Below are positions 10,720 through 22,657 of a stretch of DNA of 64,000 nucleotides, one piece after another. Below the pieces are notes generated by a model. The model was not told where the DNA came from, searched no databases, and saw only the letters and a program-made list of their open reading frames with translations. The stretch is from Cycas panzhihuaensis. Lineage: Eukaryota; Cycadophyta. The translations under genes and the position numbers were made by a program. Each line of letters begins with the position of its first letter. Position 1 is the stretch's first letter. The stretch covers positions 150,295,741 through 150,359,740 of the forward strand of contig CM041465.1 of the NCBI GenBank assembly GCA_023213395.1, written 5' to 3'.

Positions 10720-11773
10720 TGATCCCAAAAGAGCTTAGTTGGTGAAGAAATCAATTATCAACCTTTCCTCCTTGAGATCCTGGGAGTTAGTGTAGAAAAC
10801 TCAATAACATCAAAACAACAATGAGCCCATGAAAGGAAAATTCTACACCAAATCAATTATTCTTGACATTGATCCAAAAGTATGAGGAGTAATACTTTTA
10901 TTAAACCATGAAAATCTCCATTTAATGGTGGAGAAATCAACTAGCAAAAGAATGGTAAAATTACAAGGAATAAATGTTACAATTATACCATAAGGGGCAC
11001 TCAAACCCTCCAAATGCTTCTCCAAGGATGCTTCCTAAGTCAAGTCTCCAAGAACCACCTCTCTAACCTATATAAGGGCTCAATTTATAGAAAGAAACCT
11101 GAATTGCATGTTTAACAAGTGGCAATCATGCAAGTATAACCACTAACCACCAGAATGCATGTTGTCCAAGTGGCCTTCATACAATTCTTAAAATGTTATA
11201 GCTTTTAACAGATCTTAACGTACTCCAATTTGGCTCAAATTTGGTACATGTCTAGGAACTCATGTCCCCTCAGCTTCCTCAAATTTTCAGCTCATTTGGA
11301 TGTCATTTGACTGCATTTTTATTCATTTAATAATAATATGTATTTGCTATTTTTCTGCTATCCAAGTGGCCTTCATATAATTTTTAAAAGTTGCAGCTTG
11401 TACCTGACCTTAACAGACTCCAATTCAGCTCAAATTTGGTACACGTATATAAACTCATGTTTCCTCTACTTCCTCAAAATTTTAGCTCATTTGGATGTCA
11501 TTTGCCCATGTTTCTATGCATATAATGATAATATATATTTTCTATTTTTTTCTACTATCTGTGGGATTAATTTTTTATGCAAAGACAAGGCTTGAACTCT
11601 AATCAAATGATATTTTCTGAACCCCACCTTTTGTACACATCTAGTGGGATGTGTCTTATCTCTTTAAACAAAATTCATAGAATTTTGATACCATTTGGCC
11701 ATATCTCTTTTAGTTATACCAATGCCTAGCATTTTCTGCATCCTGTAAACATATGGTAGATCCTCCTGGATCA
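10720..11773 (-). repeat. 5' LTR of Gypsy-A
   Basis: 1054 bp, matching 5039-6092. For the minus-strand element this LTR carries the promoter. Confidence 0.9.
11082..11090 (-). promoter_or_regulatory. Candidate TATA box in Gypsy-A 5' LTR
   Basis: Minus strand CTATAAATT is the best TATA-like match near the middle of the LTR. It is present at the corresponding place in the other LTR. Confidence 0.35.
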
Positions 11774-11778
11774 CATCT
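11774..11778. repeat. Target-site duplication CATCT, right (Gypsy-A)
   Basis: Perfect repeat of 5034-5038 directly after GGATCA. Confidence 0.85.
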
Positions 11779-12854
11779 TCATACATCTTAATTTCATTGG
11801 TTCATACATTATAAGTTCATTGGTTCTTATTCATTCTAAAGTCATTTTTCTTAGAAGTGCATAGTAAAGACATAATTACAAGTCTTTTCTTATTCATTTT
11901 ATGCATCACATGTTCACTTGGCATTCTTGATTTAAAGGCATTTAATATTAGAAGGTTCATTGATTCATTACTTCACTTATAAAAGCTAGATATAGTTACT
12001 TGTGTTTGAAAGGCATTGACTTACATATTAGCATTTCTTTTTTGGTTGATCAAGAGAAGTTATTACTTGAATATTTGTTTCAAAAGTTTATTATATCATA
12101 TATTCATTCTTGTTTAGTGGATTTTTTTTTTTTAAGTTATGTCTTTTTGTATAAAAAGAACCTTTCAAAACCCTAAGCAAGACCACATCATTGATTAATT
12201 TATTTTCACATTAAAAAGATAATCCCAAATTGAACTACCTTTATTTTCTAGCCTTGTAATGGAAATGGTTAGGACCCCTGAAGTTATCGCCTTGCACATG
12301 CTAATTAGCCTACTCATATTAGATGAGGACAACCATTAACTATCAGGTGTATTCGATGGCAAGATAAGGTGTAGAACCTTTTCTTTTTTAGTGTTTGGAG
12401 ACCAAGGCTTGACCTAGAGAGGGTGAATGCCTTGGTTTGAGCAACCTTCACCACTAGATTTGTCACTAGGCATAAGTCTGGTATAAGTGGGTCCACAATT
12501 TAGGGGTATGTAAAAGCCTTCTTAGCAGCCCATGTACTAAGATATATAGAGCCTAGAGCTCACGTACCAGCATATTGGGTTCTTGTTTTGCCATCTGTGG
12601 GCAGGCACCACTAGATAGAATAACAACCGAAGGATTCACTAGGAGAACCTCAAACTTAGAGCCTAGTAGCCTTATTAGGTACTAGTTCATTTTTTAAAAC
12701 TTTAGGCAAATCTTATGTTATTTAAACTTGGTGCAAATATCAAACTTAAAACTTTTTCAAACTTCAAATTCAAATCTATTTTTAAAATTTAAATTCAACT
12801 TTTGTAAACTTAATCCTTATTTGTTACCTTTATTCAATAAAAACTTTAGCTTAA
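11779..12854 (+). other. Copia-3 A leader, second part (non-coding)
   Basis: Continuation of the leader from 5033, aligned with 43850-44950 of copy B. It contains the minisatellite at 11780 and poly-T near 12122. No coding motif is seen on either strand. Confidence 0.7.
11780..11825 (+). repeat. 23-bp minisatellite, two units
   Basis: Two tandem 23-bp units, each CATACAT... to ...TTCATTGGTT. Copy B has three units at 43851-43919. Confidence 0.8.
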
Positions 12855-13867
12855 CATGTCTTCTAGTTTCAGCAACATGATTATTTCCAAATTTGACAGA
12901 AATAATTTATTAAATTAGAGTAGGAGGATGAGACCCATCCTCATAGCTAATGAAATATGAGAAATTGTGAAGAAATAATATAATGAACTAGGTCAAAATC
13001 CATCTGATGAAAAAAAGGCCACCTATAAGGAAATTGTTAAGAAGGATAATGAAGTCTTAGCACTTATCTTTTATGCCCTAAAGAATCATATATTCCCTCA
13101 TGTTAGTGAATCTGTCAAGTTAAAGGAAGCTTGGGATATATTACAGTTAATATATGAAGGAGCAACCTCTTCTAAACTTTAGAATCTTATGAGCAAGTTT
13201 GAAAACCTATGCATAATGCCCAACGAATCTATAACAGAGTTTATGACCAAAGTATAAGACATAGTAAACCAAATGAGGTCTCTTGGCGATATCCTAACAG
13301 GACAAAGGGTAGTTGAATAGATCCTTAGATGTGTTGGTGCAGTTAGATGCTTTGAAATGGCTACCACGGATCTAAGCACTTTAAAAGTAGAATAGCTTAG
13401 TGTTATACTTATGTCTATAAAGGAACAACAAAGTGCTAATGAGTCTCTAGAATATGCCTTTGCCACAAAGGCTCGTATTCAATCCAACTCTCAAGTAGAA
13501 ACTTCAAGGCAAAAAGAATCACCTCTAAGAAGAAAGTTTGGGAATCCTAGAAAAGATATTAGGCAAGATCCTCCAAAATATCAAGCCCCTCATCAAAGGA
13601 GGCAAGAAGGACACCAATAGAATGAAAACCCTCGAAGGCATACAAATTAAAGGAGAAAGTTTGAAAATCATACTTGTTATCCCAATTGTCAAGGAAATCC
13701 TCGATCTTTAAGGTCAAATCAAGAATATTATGACAATAGACCAAGAGACAATCCTCCTTAACCTTATGAGGAAAGGGGGAGATCCTTCAATATTGAACAA
13801 TATCATCCAAGAAGCAGAAGCTTAAGTTATAGAAGGAGAGATCTATTATATTATATATATTGCTATA
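12855..13867 (+). pseudogene. Copia-3 A gag
   Basis: Ty1/Copia Gag of the DUF4219/UBN2 type. It starts at an ATG with FSNMIIS-type residues changed to SSFSNMII, then FDRNNLLN and a MRPILIANEI block. KLKEAWDIL (about 13120) and TTDLSTLKVE (about 13365) follow, then a basic region (13490-13640) and a ruined zinc knuckle with CYRSGHNEDKYF near 13860, where two of the cysteines are lost. Stops TAG and TAA occur mainly at expected Trp and Gln sites. Copy B holds the same gene at 44951-45024 and 50694-51650. Confidence 0.8.
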
Positions 13868-15496
13868 GAAGTGGCCATAATGAAGACAAATATTTCTCAA
13901 CATATGGTCCACCTACTAGAGGATATACCCACAATATATGAGTCAAAGGTCAATAACAAGGTATTCCTATCTAGTTTTACTGCTAAGGAGGAAGAAGATG
14001 ATAGCTGGTATATCAATTTAGGATGCTCAACTCATATGACCCATAAAGAATATATGTTTCACACTTTGGATAAAAATAGAATAGGATCCATTATATTTAG
14101 AGATAATACCTCTCATGAATCAGTTGGAAGAGGTAATATAGCCTTGATGACTAATATAAGAGAATATATACATCTAAATGATATCTAATATGTCCCTACT
14201 CTAAGGAAAAACTTACTATCAGTAGGATAGATGATGGAATAGGATTATAAAGTGATTTTTGACAATAGTGAGTGTGTTATCAAAGACAAAAAGAGAAATA
14301 AAGCTATTGTTACCAAAGGGAAAATGACCAAGGATCACATATTCAAACTTATATTTACTGCTTCAAATACATATGCCCTAAGAATGTCAGCTACTATGGA
14401 TAGCAACTTATGGCATATAAAGTTTTGACATCTCAACTATAATAACTTGGCTTTTATGAAATGGATGAACATGGTCAATGGTTTACCATATATTGATGTA
14501 AATAAAACCTTATGTGAAGGGTGTCTTCTTGGTAAACACCATAGAGAAAGTTTTCCAGATTATAGTCATCGAGCATCAGGTCCTTTCCAATTGGTATATA
14601 TAGATATTTGTAGACCTATGAACACTCCTTTCCTAGCAGGTGCAAAATATTTCATCATTTTCATTGATGATTTCACAAGGAAGACATGGGTGTTCTTTCT
14701 ATAATATAAATCAGATGCCTTTAAACACTTTATTGACTTCAAAACCTTCATGGAGCGACAAAGTGGATACCAACTTTTATTCCTAAGATCAGATAATGGG
14801 GGAGAGTTTATATCCAATGCATTCTAAGACTATTGTATACACCACAGAATCAGAAGATAATTCACTAACCCCTACACCCCACAATAAAATGGTATAATAG
14901 AAAGGAAGAGTTGAACTATAGTAAACATGGCTAGGTGTATGCTTAAAGACAAGAATTTAGGCCATAAATTTTGGGCTGAAGCAGTTCACACAGCCATCTA
15001 CTTACTCAATAGATGCTCCACCAAAGCTCCTAGGTGGAAAACTCTATAAGAAGCTTGGACTAGTTATAAACCAAGCATATATCATCTTAGAGTATTTAGA
15101 TGTCTTACCTATGCCCATATTCCTGATCAAAAAAGATCAAAATTGGATGATCATAGTGTCAAATGTATCTTCATTGGCTATAATGAAACTTTTAAATCCT
15201 GCAAGGTATATGATCCCAAATCAAGAAAAGTTATAGTAAGTAGAGATGTCAAGTTTCAAGAAGATACTTACTATAAATTTGATCAAGAAAAGAAAAACGA
15301 GATTGCCATAAAATTTAATACATCTTCTAAGTCCAAATATGTACCTCCTATGTTTAATTCTAGGAGAAGCATTAATAAACCTAGTGGGGAAGGAACTTCA
15401 TCTCAACGTCTACCACAATATCTACCTAAATGGGTTCATCGAAATCATGACTTGGGAGACATCTTAGATAATAATAGAAGATACAAACTCACATAG
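13868..15496 (+). pseudogene. Copia-3 A protease and integrase
   Basis: The protease site reads WYINLGCSTHMT (about 14010-14045); the catalytic Asp-Ser-Gly has become Asn-Leu-Gly. A pre-integrase zinc region follows, with CEGCLLGKHH near 14515. Then come the integrase core Asp in VYIDICRP (near 14600), RSDNGGEFIS near 14790, and an IIERKS Glu block near 14890. [15 protein letters not shown] near 14970-15010 and KCIFIGYN near 15160 complete the usual Copia order. At least three frame changes and many TAG/TAA codons break it. Confidence 0.85.
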
Positions 15497-17046
15497 GGTT
15501 AAATTTTCCCTAATGAGCAAGGTATTAAAGACCCATGAGCCTCAAATCTTTATTGAGGCTAATCAACATGAATGTTGGCAGAAAGCTATGGAATATGAAT
15601 ACAACTCCATTATTAGGAATGACACATGGGAGTTAGTTAACTTACCCCCAAATAAGAAGACTATTGGTATAAAATGGGTCTATAAGACCAAGTTTCGCTT
15701 AGATGGATCAATTGACAAATATAAGGCTAGATTGGTTACAATAGGGTATGCTAAAAAATAAGGCATAAACTATACAAAAATTTTTACCTCTATTGCTAGG
15801 ACGGAATCCGTCAGAATGATGATGCGTTTAGTAGCCCAAATGGGTTGAAAAGTTTATCAAATAGATGTCAAAAGTGCCTTCCTAAATAGCTACATAAAAG
15901 AATACATTTATGTCACTCAACCCCTTAGTTTTAAAGTTAGGGAGGGAAGAGAACAAAGTGTACAAACCAAAAAAAACACCATATGGTCTAAAACAAGCAC
16001 CCAGAGCTTGGTATTCTTGCATAAACAAATGTTTCAGAGATTAAGGATTTGAGAGATCTCAGGAAGATTCAAACTTGTATATCCAAATCAAGGGAAGTTT
16101 AATCTTAATTATAGGTCTTTATGTAGATGACCTAGTATATACTAGAAATGACTCTCATCTCTTGCATCAATTCAAAGATACTATGTGTAAAGAATTTGAG
16201 ATGATAGATTTAGGTCTTATGCATTACTTCCTAGGATTGGAAGTCTGGCAAGATAAGAAGGGAATTTTCATCTCCCAACATAAATATACATTGGGTCTAC
16301 TACAAAGGTTCAGAATGATAGACTATAAACCATTGGTAACCCCAATAGAAATAGGAATCAAACTCTCCAAGATGGATGACTCTACTTCGGTTGATCCAAT
16401 ACTTTATAAACAACTTATTGATAATTTAATATACTCGATATCTACCCAACCAGATATAACACACTCAGTTAGTATTATATCTAGGTTCATGTAGGATCCA
16501 AAGACCTCTCACTAGTAAGCAGCCAAGAGAATCCTTAGATATCTCAAAGGAACTCCAGATTTTAGGTTATATTATAAAGCTTCCTCCAAATTTCAGTTGA
16601 TTAGTTATACAGATTCAGATTAGGCATGGGATATTAATGATAAAAGATCTACAACAAGTTATATATTTAGTATGGGATCAGCAACAATTGCATGGAGCAC
16701 AAAGAAGTAGAATATAGTTTCCTTATCCATAGTTGAGGTAAAATATAAAGCAACAATAGTAGGAGCATGTGAGTCAGCTTGGTTAAGAAGACTATTATAG
16801 GATTTCTAGATTAAATAGCAAGCTCCCACCAGAATTTGGTATGATAATCAAAGCACCATCCAAATGGCAAAGAATCTGGCCTTCCATAGTAGAATAAACT
16901 ATATTGAGACTCAACACCATTTCATTCGGGAACTAGTACAAGCAGAAGAAATTGACTTAGTTTATTGCAGCACTGAAGATCAGACAACAAACATATTTAC
17001 AAAGGCTTTGAGAAAAATTAAATTCTAGAAATTCAGAGAAAGGAGC
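15497..17046 (+). pseudogene. Copia-3 A reverse transcriptase and RNase H
   Basis: Motifs in order: WELVNLPPNKKTIGIKWVYK (about 15630-15690), DGSIDKYKARLV, YQIDVKSAFLN near 15860, GLYVDDLVYT near 16110-16140 (catalytic Asp pair kept), MHYFLGLEVW near 16220, SKMDDSTSVDP near 16370, then RNase H with YTDSD (16608), a WSTKK block (16690), WYDNQST near 16840 and the KAL end near 17005. Frameshifts near 15945 and several TAG codons at expected Gln and Trp disable it. Confidence 0.87.
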
Positions 17047-17055
17047 TGGTATAAC

Positions 17056-17064
17056 GGTGGAGAA
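17056..17064 (+). other. Polypurine tract of Copia-3 A
   Basis: GGTGGAGAA directly before the 3' LTR; copy B reads GGGAGAGAA. Confidence 0.55.
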
Positions 17065-17412
17065 TGTTGGGATAACCCCTAACGTGTCTAAGGAGTTATG
17101 AACCTAGGGCCCCTCAAAGACATCTTTGAGGCCCCTAGGACACTTAGAGCTAAACATTAGCTACCTAAAGCCACCATAAGCTAATGCAACATTCTTAAGG
17201 TATGTGCTTTATTTATTAAATGTAATTTTTAATATTATTTTGAATTATTTCAGCTAACATGCAGGTTAGGTTGAGGTGCTTACCACCTCCCCAAATTTCT
17301 ATATATGGGGTGGGAATACCTCCCTGGTATTTTTTAACACTGCCATTATTTGGAAATCACATGTTAACTCAAGATGTATTCATCGTAGTTTCCCTTTGCT
17401 TCTATACAACCA
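17065..17412 (+). repeat. 3' LTR of Copia-3 A
   Basis: Starts TGTTGGGATAACCCCTAA, ends near ACAACCA. It shares GGTTAGG, GTTATG and GTGCTTT states with the 3' LTR of copy B, against GGTCA, GTTGTG and GTGATTT in both 5' LTRs. The exact end is uncertain by a few bases. Confidence 0.83.
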
Positions 17413-18240
17413 ACAATCATCCTCTAGTTCAACCTTAGCTTTGAACTCTTTGAATACATCAAAGACTTCTAATTTAGTATGCAAGAAATAAATCCAAATT
17501 TTTCTAGTTAAATCATCTATGAAGGTAAGGAAGTCTACTTCCATTGATGGAATGTAGGGTAAATGGACTACATAAATTAGTATGAACTAATTCTAATTTT
17601 TTCTGTACTCACCATTTACTTTTATGGAATGGCAGCCTATGTTGTTTGGCATAGTGGAAACTGTTACATACAAAATTACTTGATGAGATTAGAGGCAGAC
17701 CAATTACTAGACTATTTCTCTCAATGTTTTTTAATTTTTCCATGGGGAGATGACTATATTTCAAATTCCACATCTTATTATTATCACTCACTACAATGCA
17801 AGATTTTATATCAGGTATAATTGGGTGTGATAGCAGCCTATATGGGTCATTACTTTCAACTCCTTTTGTGATTATATGGCCATCATTTTTCATATCTAGG
17901 ATATAACAAAATCCTTTCTCATCAAATATAGTGCTCAACCTCTTTTTCTTGAGTTGGGAGATAGACAGTAAGTTCATTTTTAAACCAAGTACTAAAAGTG
18001 AATTTCTAATTTTCTCAACCTTGTCTTTTATTTTTATGATAATGGTTCCAACTCCTTTGATTTCAAGGGAGTATTTATCTCCTAATTCCACAGATTTATC
18101 AAAAGTATATGGTCTCGAGCTTTCAAACCATTCTTCTCAGTTGGTTATGTGGTGAAAGGCTCTTGAGTTGATGTACCATACATCTTTATCCTAGAGGCTT
18201 GTTGCTAGGGCAACAATAAAAGCCATTTCCTCCTCTTAAT
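17413..18240 (-). pseudogene. Copia-2 A protease and integrase N-part
   Basis: From high to low coordinates: a protease remnant WYINSRAFHHIT (near 18175; catalytic Asp-Ser-Gly lost), an open 160-codon stretch with LGDKYSLEIKG, ALLVLGLKMNLLSISQL-type residues, a DEKGFCYIL block and a pre-integrase MWNLKYSHL block. Then FHYAKQHRLPFHKSKW near 17620 corresponds to the zinc CX2C loop with one Cys gone. The integrase core is then cut by Copia-3 and continues at 3324. Confidence 0.83.
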
Positions 18241-19858
18241 CATCATCATCACCATTCTATTCCATGTTGTAGTTTTCCATGGACCACTTCCCTCTCTAGA
18301 TATTTACTTTCTCGCATTAGTATGGAAAGTGTACTGATTGATCACAATAATAACACACACTAAATGCTCTATAAGAACTCATAAAATGACTAGTCTGACT
18401 TCAACTATAATAAATCCTTAAAGTAATACTATGACCTTGTCCTCTTATATATTGTCAATAGCCTTGTGATGAAGCATGACCTTTGGGAGTTCTTCCTCTT
18501 CCTCTACTATGTTCTCTAAATCCCAAGTTTAATCTAGAAGTGAAAGCATCTTCAAGCTCACCTGCATCCTCATATCTCTTATTTCTCTACTCCTATCTTA
18601 GCAATAATCCTGTTAGAGTGTCCATTGTTATTGTTATTATTTGATCAGTGTTAGTGATGGTGTTTATTATTATATCGAATGACTTAGGTAATTTACTAAC
18701 TATAAGCTCCACCAACTCTTAATCAGTGATTAGAGTACCCACATTAGAGAGGTCATTCCTTAGTGAAATTACTTTATGTAAGAAATCAATAATTATTTTG
18801 AACTCCTTCACATGAAAGTTTAAACAGTTCTTCTTTTAGGTATATTATCCTAGCCTTATTCTTTTGTCTATATAAGTTTTCTAGACATTTCAAAATTCTT
18901 TTAGTGGAGTACAAATTTTTAACATAGATAAGAAGGGAATCTGAAATAGATAATTTCAAAATTATAACCCCTCCACTATCCCGATCTTCCCAGCTAGTTT
19001 GCTTAAGCCCAACATCCTTTGGTTTGGTTTAAGTTCCTATTGCAATTTTCCAGGCATTCTTAGATCTAAGGAGGATCTCTATTTTAATTTTCCAAATGTG
19101 GTAGTTAGTATCAATAAGCTTATCATTATCAGATAGAGGTAAGATAGAGGAATCCATTTCTAAAGAGAAGATTATGTTCTGGGAGCCTTAGATCATATAA
19201 CGGTATGAATTTTTGTGCAGTACCTAAACTGTATGGATGGGATTGAGACCTATCTCAAATGAAAGGTCTTGAAGAGTAGATTAGGGATTTGTATTTTTTT
19301 TTTTAAGATAGCTTTTGATTTGGGAGAAAATAGGCTTAAAATCTCTAGAGGGGCGACTAGGGTTTCTCACAAAAATAAAAAAGTCTCCTCAAATCTTCAA
19401 GGAACAACTCTACAAGATTATTCAATAGAATTGTATACTTCAAATAAAGGATTTTGAACTAAGATTACTTAGAGATCTACTCTAATTTGAGAAAAAGCTT
19501 CAGATTTCTCCCTAAACCTGTGCAATTGGTAAAAGGGCTAAAACCCCATTCAAACGACCTCGTATCGCTTCATGGTAGAAGAGAAAAGTGTAGAAGATGA
19601 TGAGATCTTCTATTTGGCTAAGTTTCATTGAAACATAAAACTTTAAGTTTTTCAAGTTTGTACGATCATACGGTTTCATACAGTTACTTTTGTACTTGCT
19701 TTATACTTTATTCCTACTTTGCTTGAGGTCTTCTTGCCTCCTTCTTGTACTTGTTTAGATGCATGTCTCCTTCTTTTCTTCTGCTTCATTTGAAGTCCTT
19801 TGTCTTTCTCCTTTACAACTTGTCTAAGATTGTACTTATCTCTCCCACTTGATTTCAT
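18241..19858 (-). pseudogene. Copia-2 A gag
   Basis: The N-terminal leader frame (19676-19858, Lys/Arg-rich) follows the primer site. The gag core lies about 18520-19200, with DTNYHIWKIKIE near 19110, KNAWKIAIGT, a VELIVSKLPKSF block near 18690 and a RGRTPKGHASS basic segment. A zinc knuckle CX2CX4HX4C (CYYCDQSVHF, last Cys at 18314-18316) is kept apart from one internal stop. Many stops. About 120 bp near 19275-19395 is present here and missing in copy B. Confidence 0.78.
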
Positions 19859-19890
19859 ATAGACCCTCTCTTAATCTAGTAGAATAACCT

Positions 19891-19902
19891 GCTATGATAC
19901 CA
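19891..19902 (-). other. Primer-binding site of Copia-2 A
   Basis: Minus strand TGGTATCATAGC touches the 5' LTR and differs from the initiator-Met site TGGTATCAGAGC at one base. Confidence 0.85.
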
Positions 19903-20092
19903 TGTCAAAATAATAGATCAAAGATAGATGAAGAATGCTTGAATTAATTGATTATTAAGAGATCAAGTGAATAAATATAATTAGGATTTGTAATTGACTT
20001 GTAACCAAAACACATCTAAATGACATATGTACTGTCGGTTACATATATTAAACATTAACCTATGATATAGGATAAAATATTACATTCTAACA
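19903..20092 (-). repeat. LTR of Copia-2 A (5' LTR of the element)
   Basis: 190 bp, the partner of 785-974, next to the primer site. Confidence 0.87.
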
Positions 20093-20097
20093 TGATT
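20093..20097. repeat. Target-site duplication TGATT, right (Copia-2)
   Basis: Perfect copy of 780-784. The following bases continue the Copia-1 RNase H frame (GYTDSDWVGE). Confidence 0.85.
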
Positions 20098-20574
20098 GGG
20101 TATACAGATTCTGACTGGGTAGGTGAAATTAATGATAGAAAATCTACTTTTAGGTATATATTCAACTTAGGTTCAGTAGCTATTGCATGGAGTTCTAAAA
20201 ATTAAAATACCTTTTCATTATCTATTGTAGAAGTAGAGTATAAGGTAGCAGTTTCAGGTGCACATAAAATAATATGGTTACGTTGACTTCTACATGATCT
20301 TAAGATGGAACAAAATGGTCCTATTAAGAATTGGTATGATAATCAAAGCACCATTCAAATGACACATAATTTGATCTTCTATGGTAGAACTAAACACATC
20401 AAGACATGACATTATTTCATTTGAGAACTTATACAAGCAGGTGAAATAGAGTTGGTATATTATAGCACAGAAAATTAGGTAATAGACATCTTTACAAAGG
20501 CACTCAGAAAAGTTAAATTCCACAAATTTATAGAAAAGCTTAGAGTTATGCATAATGAATATTATGAAGGAGAA
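20098..20574 (+). pseudogene. Copia-1 A RNase H
   Basis: Continues the frame interrupted at 779: YTDSDWVGEIND, STFRYIFNLGS, AIAWSSK, VEVEYKVAVSGA, WYDNQSTIQM, HYFI, ELVYYSTEN and DIFTKAL. Stops sit at expected Gln and Trp codons. A purine-rich stretch (ATTATGAAGGAGAA) precedes the LTR at 20575. Confidence 0.85.
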
Positions 20575-20869
20575 TGTTAGCCTAATACTCATTACCATTT
20601 ATTAAAAGTGTGCAAGTAGGCCACCTTAGCCATCTCAAGCTCACTTCAGCCATCACTGGATAAATGTAAGTATATTTCATTTTATGCTTTATTATTATTT
20701 TATTTTCAAATTATGTTGGTTAAGATGGGCTCCTACCTACCTCCTAAACCATAAATATCAAAGGTATAATACCCCAATATTTTTTAATACCATTATCAAA
20801 TGAAATTTGTTAACTATTTTGTTAATATGGATTGAAGATTTGTGATATGCTCTCTCTCACTTAAGTGGT
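20575..20869 (+). repeat. 3' LTR of Copia-1 A
   Basis: Starts TGTTAGCCTAATACTC after a polypurine tract and ends near TCTCTCTCA, where Copia-4 coding sequence resumes. Copy B counterpart is 58211-58495. The 5' LTR lies outside the window. The end is placed by the copy comparison and the TG...CA rule. Confidence 0.7.
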
Positions 20870-22657
20870 ACAAATATACCTAAGACAAGTGGAGCAGGTC
20901 CATCCACTTCAAACCAAAAAGTTTTAAAATTGGTACAAAGGGGTCATAGCCCTTAAAATATTTTAGATACAAACTTTGAGAGAAGAATAACAAGATCTCA
21001 AATGGTAAAGTTTTCATTAATGAATCAAGTTATAGAGTCAAATAAGACTCAAAATTTTAAAAAAAATACATGTCAAAGATGAATAGAAAGATGCAATGAA
21101 GGAAGAATATAATGCCTTAGTAAATAATGACACTTAAAAGTTAGTTGATTTATCACCAAGGAAAAATTCCATTGGGACAAAATAGGTCTACAAAACCAAG
21201 TATAAGTCAGATGGTTACATTGATAAATACAAGGCATGATTAGTTATAAAGGGATATGCTCAAGTTGAAGGCATAGATTATAATAAAACATTTACACCAA
21301 TTGCAAGGTTGAAAATAGTTAGATTAATCATGGCCTTAGTTGCATAACAAGGTTAGACAATCTATTAGATGGATGTGAAGAGTGCCTAGATTAATCATGG
21401 CCTTAGTTGCATAACAAGGTTAGACAATCCATTAGATGGATGTGAAGAATGCTTTCCTAAATGAAGATATTGATGAAGAAATATATATCTAATAACCTAG
21501 TGATTTCAAAATAAAGAGAAAAGAAGAAAATTTTTATAGACTTAAAAATGCCTTATATGGACTCAAATAGACACCTGGAGCATGTTGCTCTAGGATTGAT
21601 AAGTACTTTAAGGATAAAGGATTTCTAAGAAGCCAATCATACCCCAACTTATATATAAACTTAGAAGAAATCTTAATACTAATTATTAACTTATATATAG
21701 ATGACCTAATAATATATATTAGGAATTATGATTACTTATCCCAAAAGTATAAGGAAGATATATAAAAAGAGTTTAAAATAATAAATTTGGGACTTATACA
21801 TTATTTTTAAGGCAGTAAAGTATGGTAGGATGAAAAGGAGATAATTGTGTCCCAAAAGAAATACACATTAGATATGTTACATAAATTTAACATGGCCAAT
21901 TATAAACCACTTAAAACACTAGTAGAAGTTGGGTTGAAATTGTTTAAGTTTAAGGAGTCTAAAATAGTTGATCCTATACGTTATAGGTAATTAATTAAGG
22001 GTCTTATTTACTTAACTTTAACTTGACTAGATATTATATATATAGACAGTATGCTTTCTAAGTTTATACATGAGCCTAAGGTTAAATATTGGTAGGTAGC
22101 TAAAAGAGTTCTTAGGTATGTCAAAGGTACCATTAGGTATGGTCTATATTATAAGTTACTAAGGGATTATAAGTTCATTAGTTATACAGACTCAAACTAG
22201 GTAGGTTATGTAAAGAACAAAATGTCTACTTCAAGGTATCCATTTAGCTTAGGTATAGTAGTAGTAGCATAGAATTCAAAGAAATAAGTAATAGTATCCC
22301 TCTCTCTTATAGAAGATGAGTACAAGGTAACTATAGTAGGAGCTTATGAGACAGTTTAGCTTAGAATATTACTTTATGATTTATAGGAGGAATACATTGA
22401 TCCCACATAGTTATTTTATGAAAACTAAAGTATAATTTAGATGACTAGGAATCTAGTATTTCATGGAATAATCAATCATATAGAAATACAACATTAGTTC
22501 ATCATAGAACTAGTGTAGTAAGGTGAGTTATAGTTGGTCTATTGCAACATAGAGGATTAGGTGGTAGATATCTTCACAAAGAAACTTGGCAAAATAAAAT
22601 TTATCAAATTTAGAGATATGCTTATAATCTTTCCAAATAGGTATTATAGGAGATAAA
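20870..22657 (+). pseudogene. Copia-4 A reverse transcriptase and RNase H
   Basis: The outermost element of the nest. Pieces in order: a KLVDLSPRK-like start and VYKTKYKSDGYIDKYKA near 21190-21240, the 67-bp duplicated YQMDVKSA region (21321-21454), LYIDDLIIYI near 21690, HYF and VW blocks near 21800, QKKYTLDMLHKF near 21855, then RNase H with YTDSN (22180), a VVDIFTKKL end near 22570 and a purine tract. It has more than twenty stops, so this is an old copy. Its 5' part is outside the window. Confidence 0.82.
21321..21454 (+). repeat. 67-bp tandem duplication inside Copia-4 A
   Basis: Two head-to-tail 67-bp units start AGATTAATCATGGCC at 21321 and 21388, duplicating the part of reverse transcriptase around MDVKSA. 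67 is not a multiple of three, so it breaks the frame. The same event is in copy B at 58956-59089. Confidence 0.9.

Larger units (their letters stand above)
5039..11773 (-). mobile_element. Gypsy-A, near-complete Ty3/Gypsy element (6735 bp)
   Basis: Minus-strand element with two LTRs of exactly 1054 bp (TGATCCC to GGATCA), perfect 5-bp target duplication, primer site, polypurine tract, and gag, protease, reverse transcriptase, RNase H and integrase in Gypsy order. The two LTRs differ by only a few percent by eye, so this is the youngest element in the window. It is absent from copy B. Stops and small frameshifts still disable it. Confidence 0.92.
3325..17412 (+). mobile_element. Copia-3 copy A, LTR retrotransposon (carries Gypsy-A)
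   Basis: A plus-strand Ty1/Copia element with LTRs of about 350 bp (TGTTGGGATAACC at the start) is inserted in the integrase region of Copia-2. Between LTRs it has a primer site, an unusually long leader of about 2.4 kb, then gag, protease, integrase, reverse transcriptase and RNase H. Gypsy-A sits in the leader. I could not recognise an intact target duplication. The same insertion is present in copy B. Confidence 0.85.
785..20092 (-). mobile_element. Copia-2 copy A, LTR retrotransposon (interrupted)
   Basis: A complete minus-strand Ty1/Copia element is bounded by two 190-bp LTRs that start TGTCAAAATA and end TTCTAACA. It has an adjacent primer site and polypurine tract and a perfect 5-bp target duplication. 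Copia-3, itself carrying Gypsy-A, is inserted in the integrase region at 3325-17412. Without it the element is about 5.2 kb, usual for Copia. All coding parts carry stops. Confidence 0.85.
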
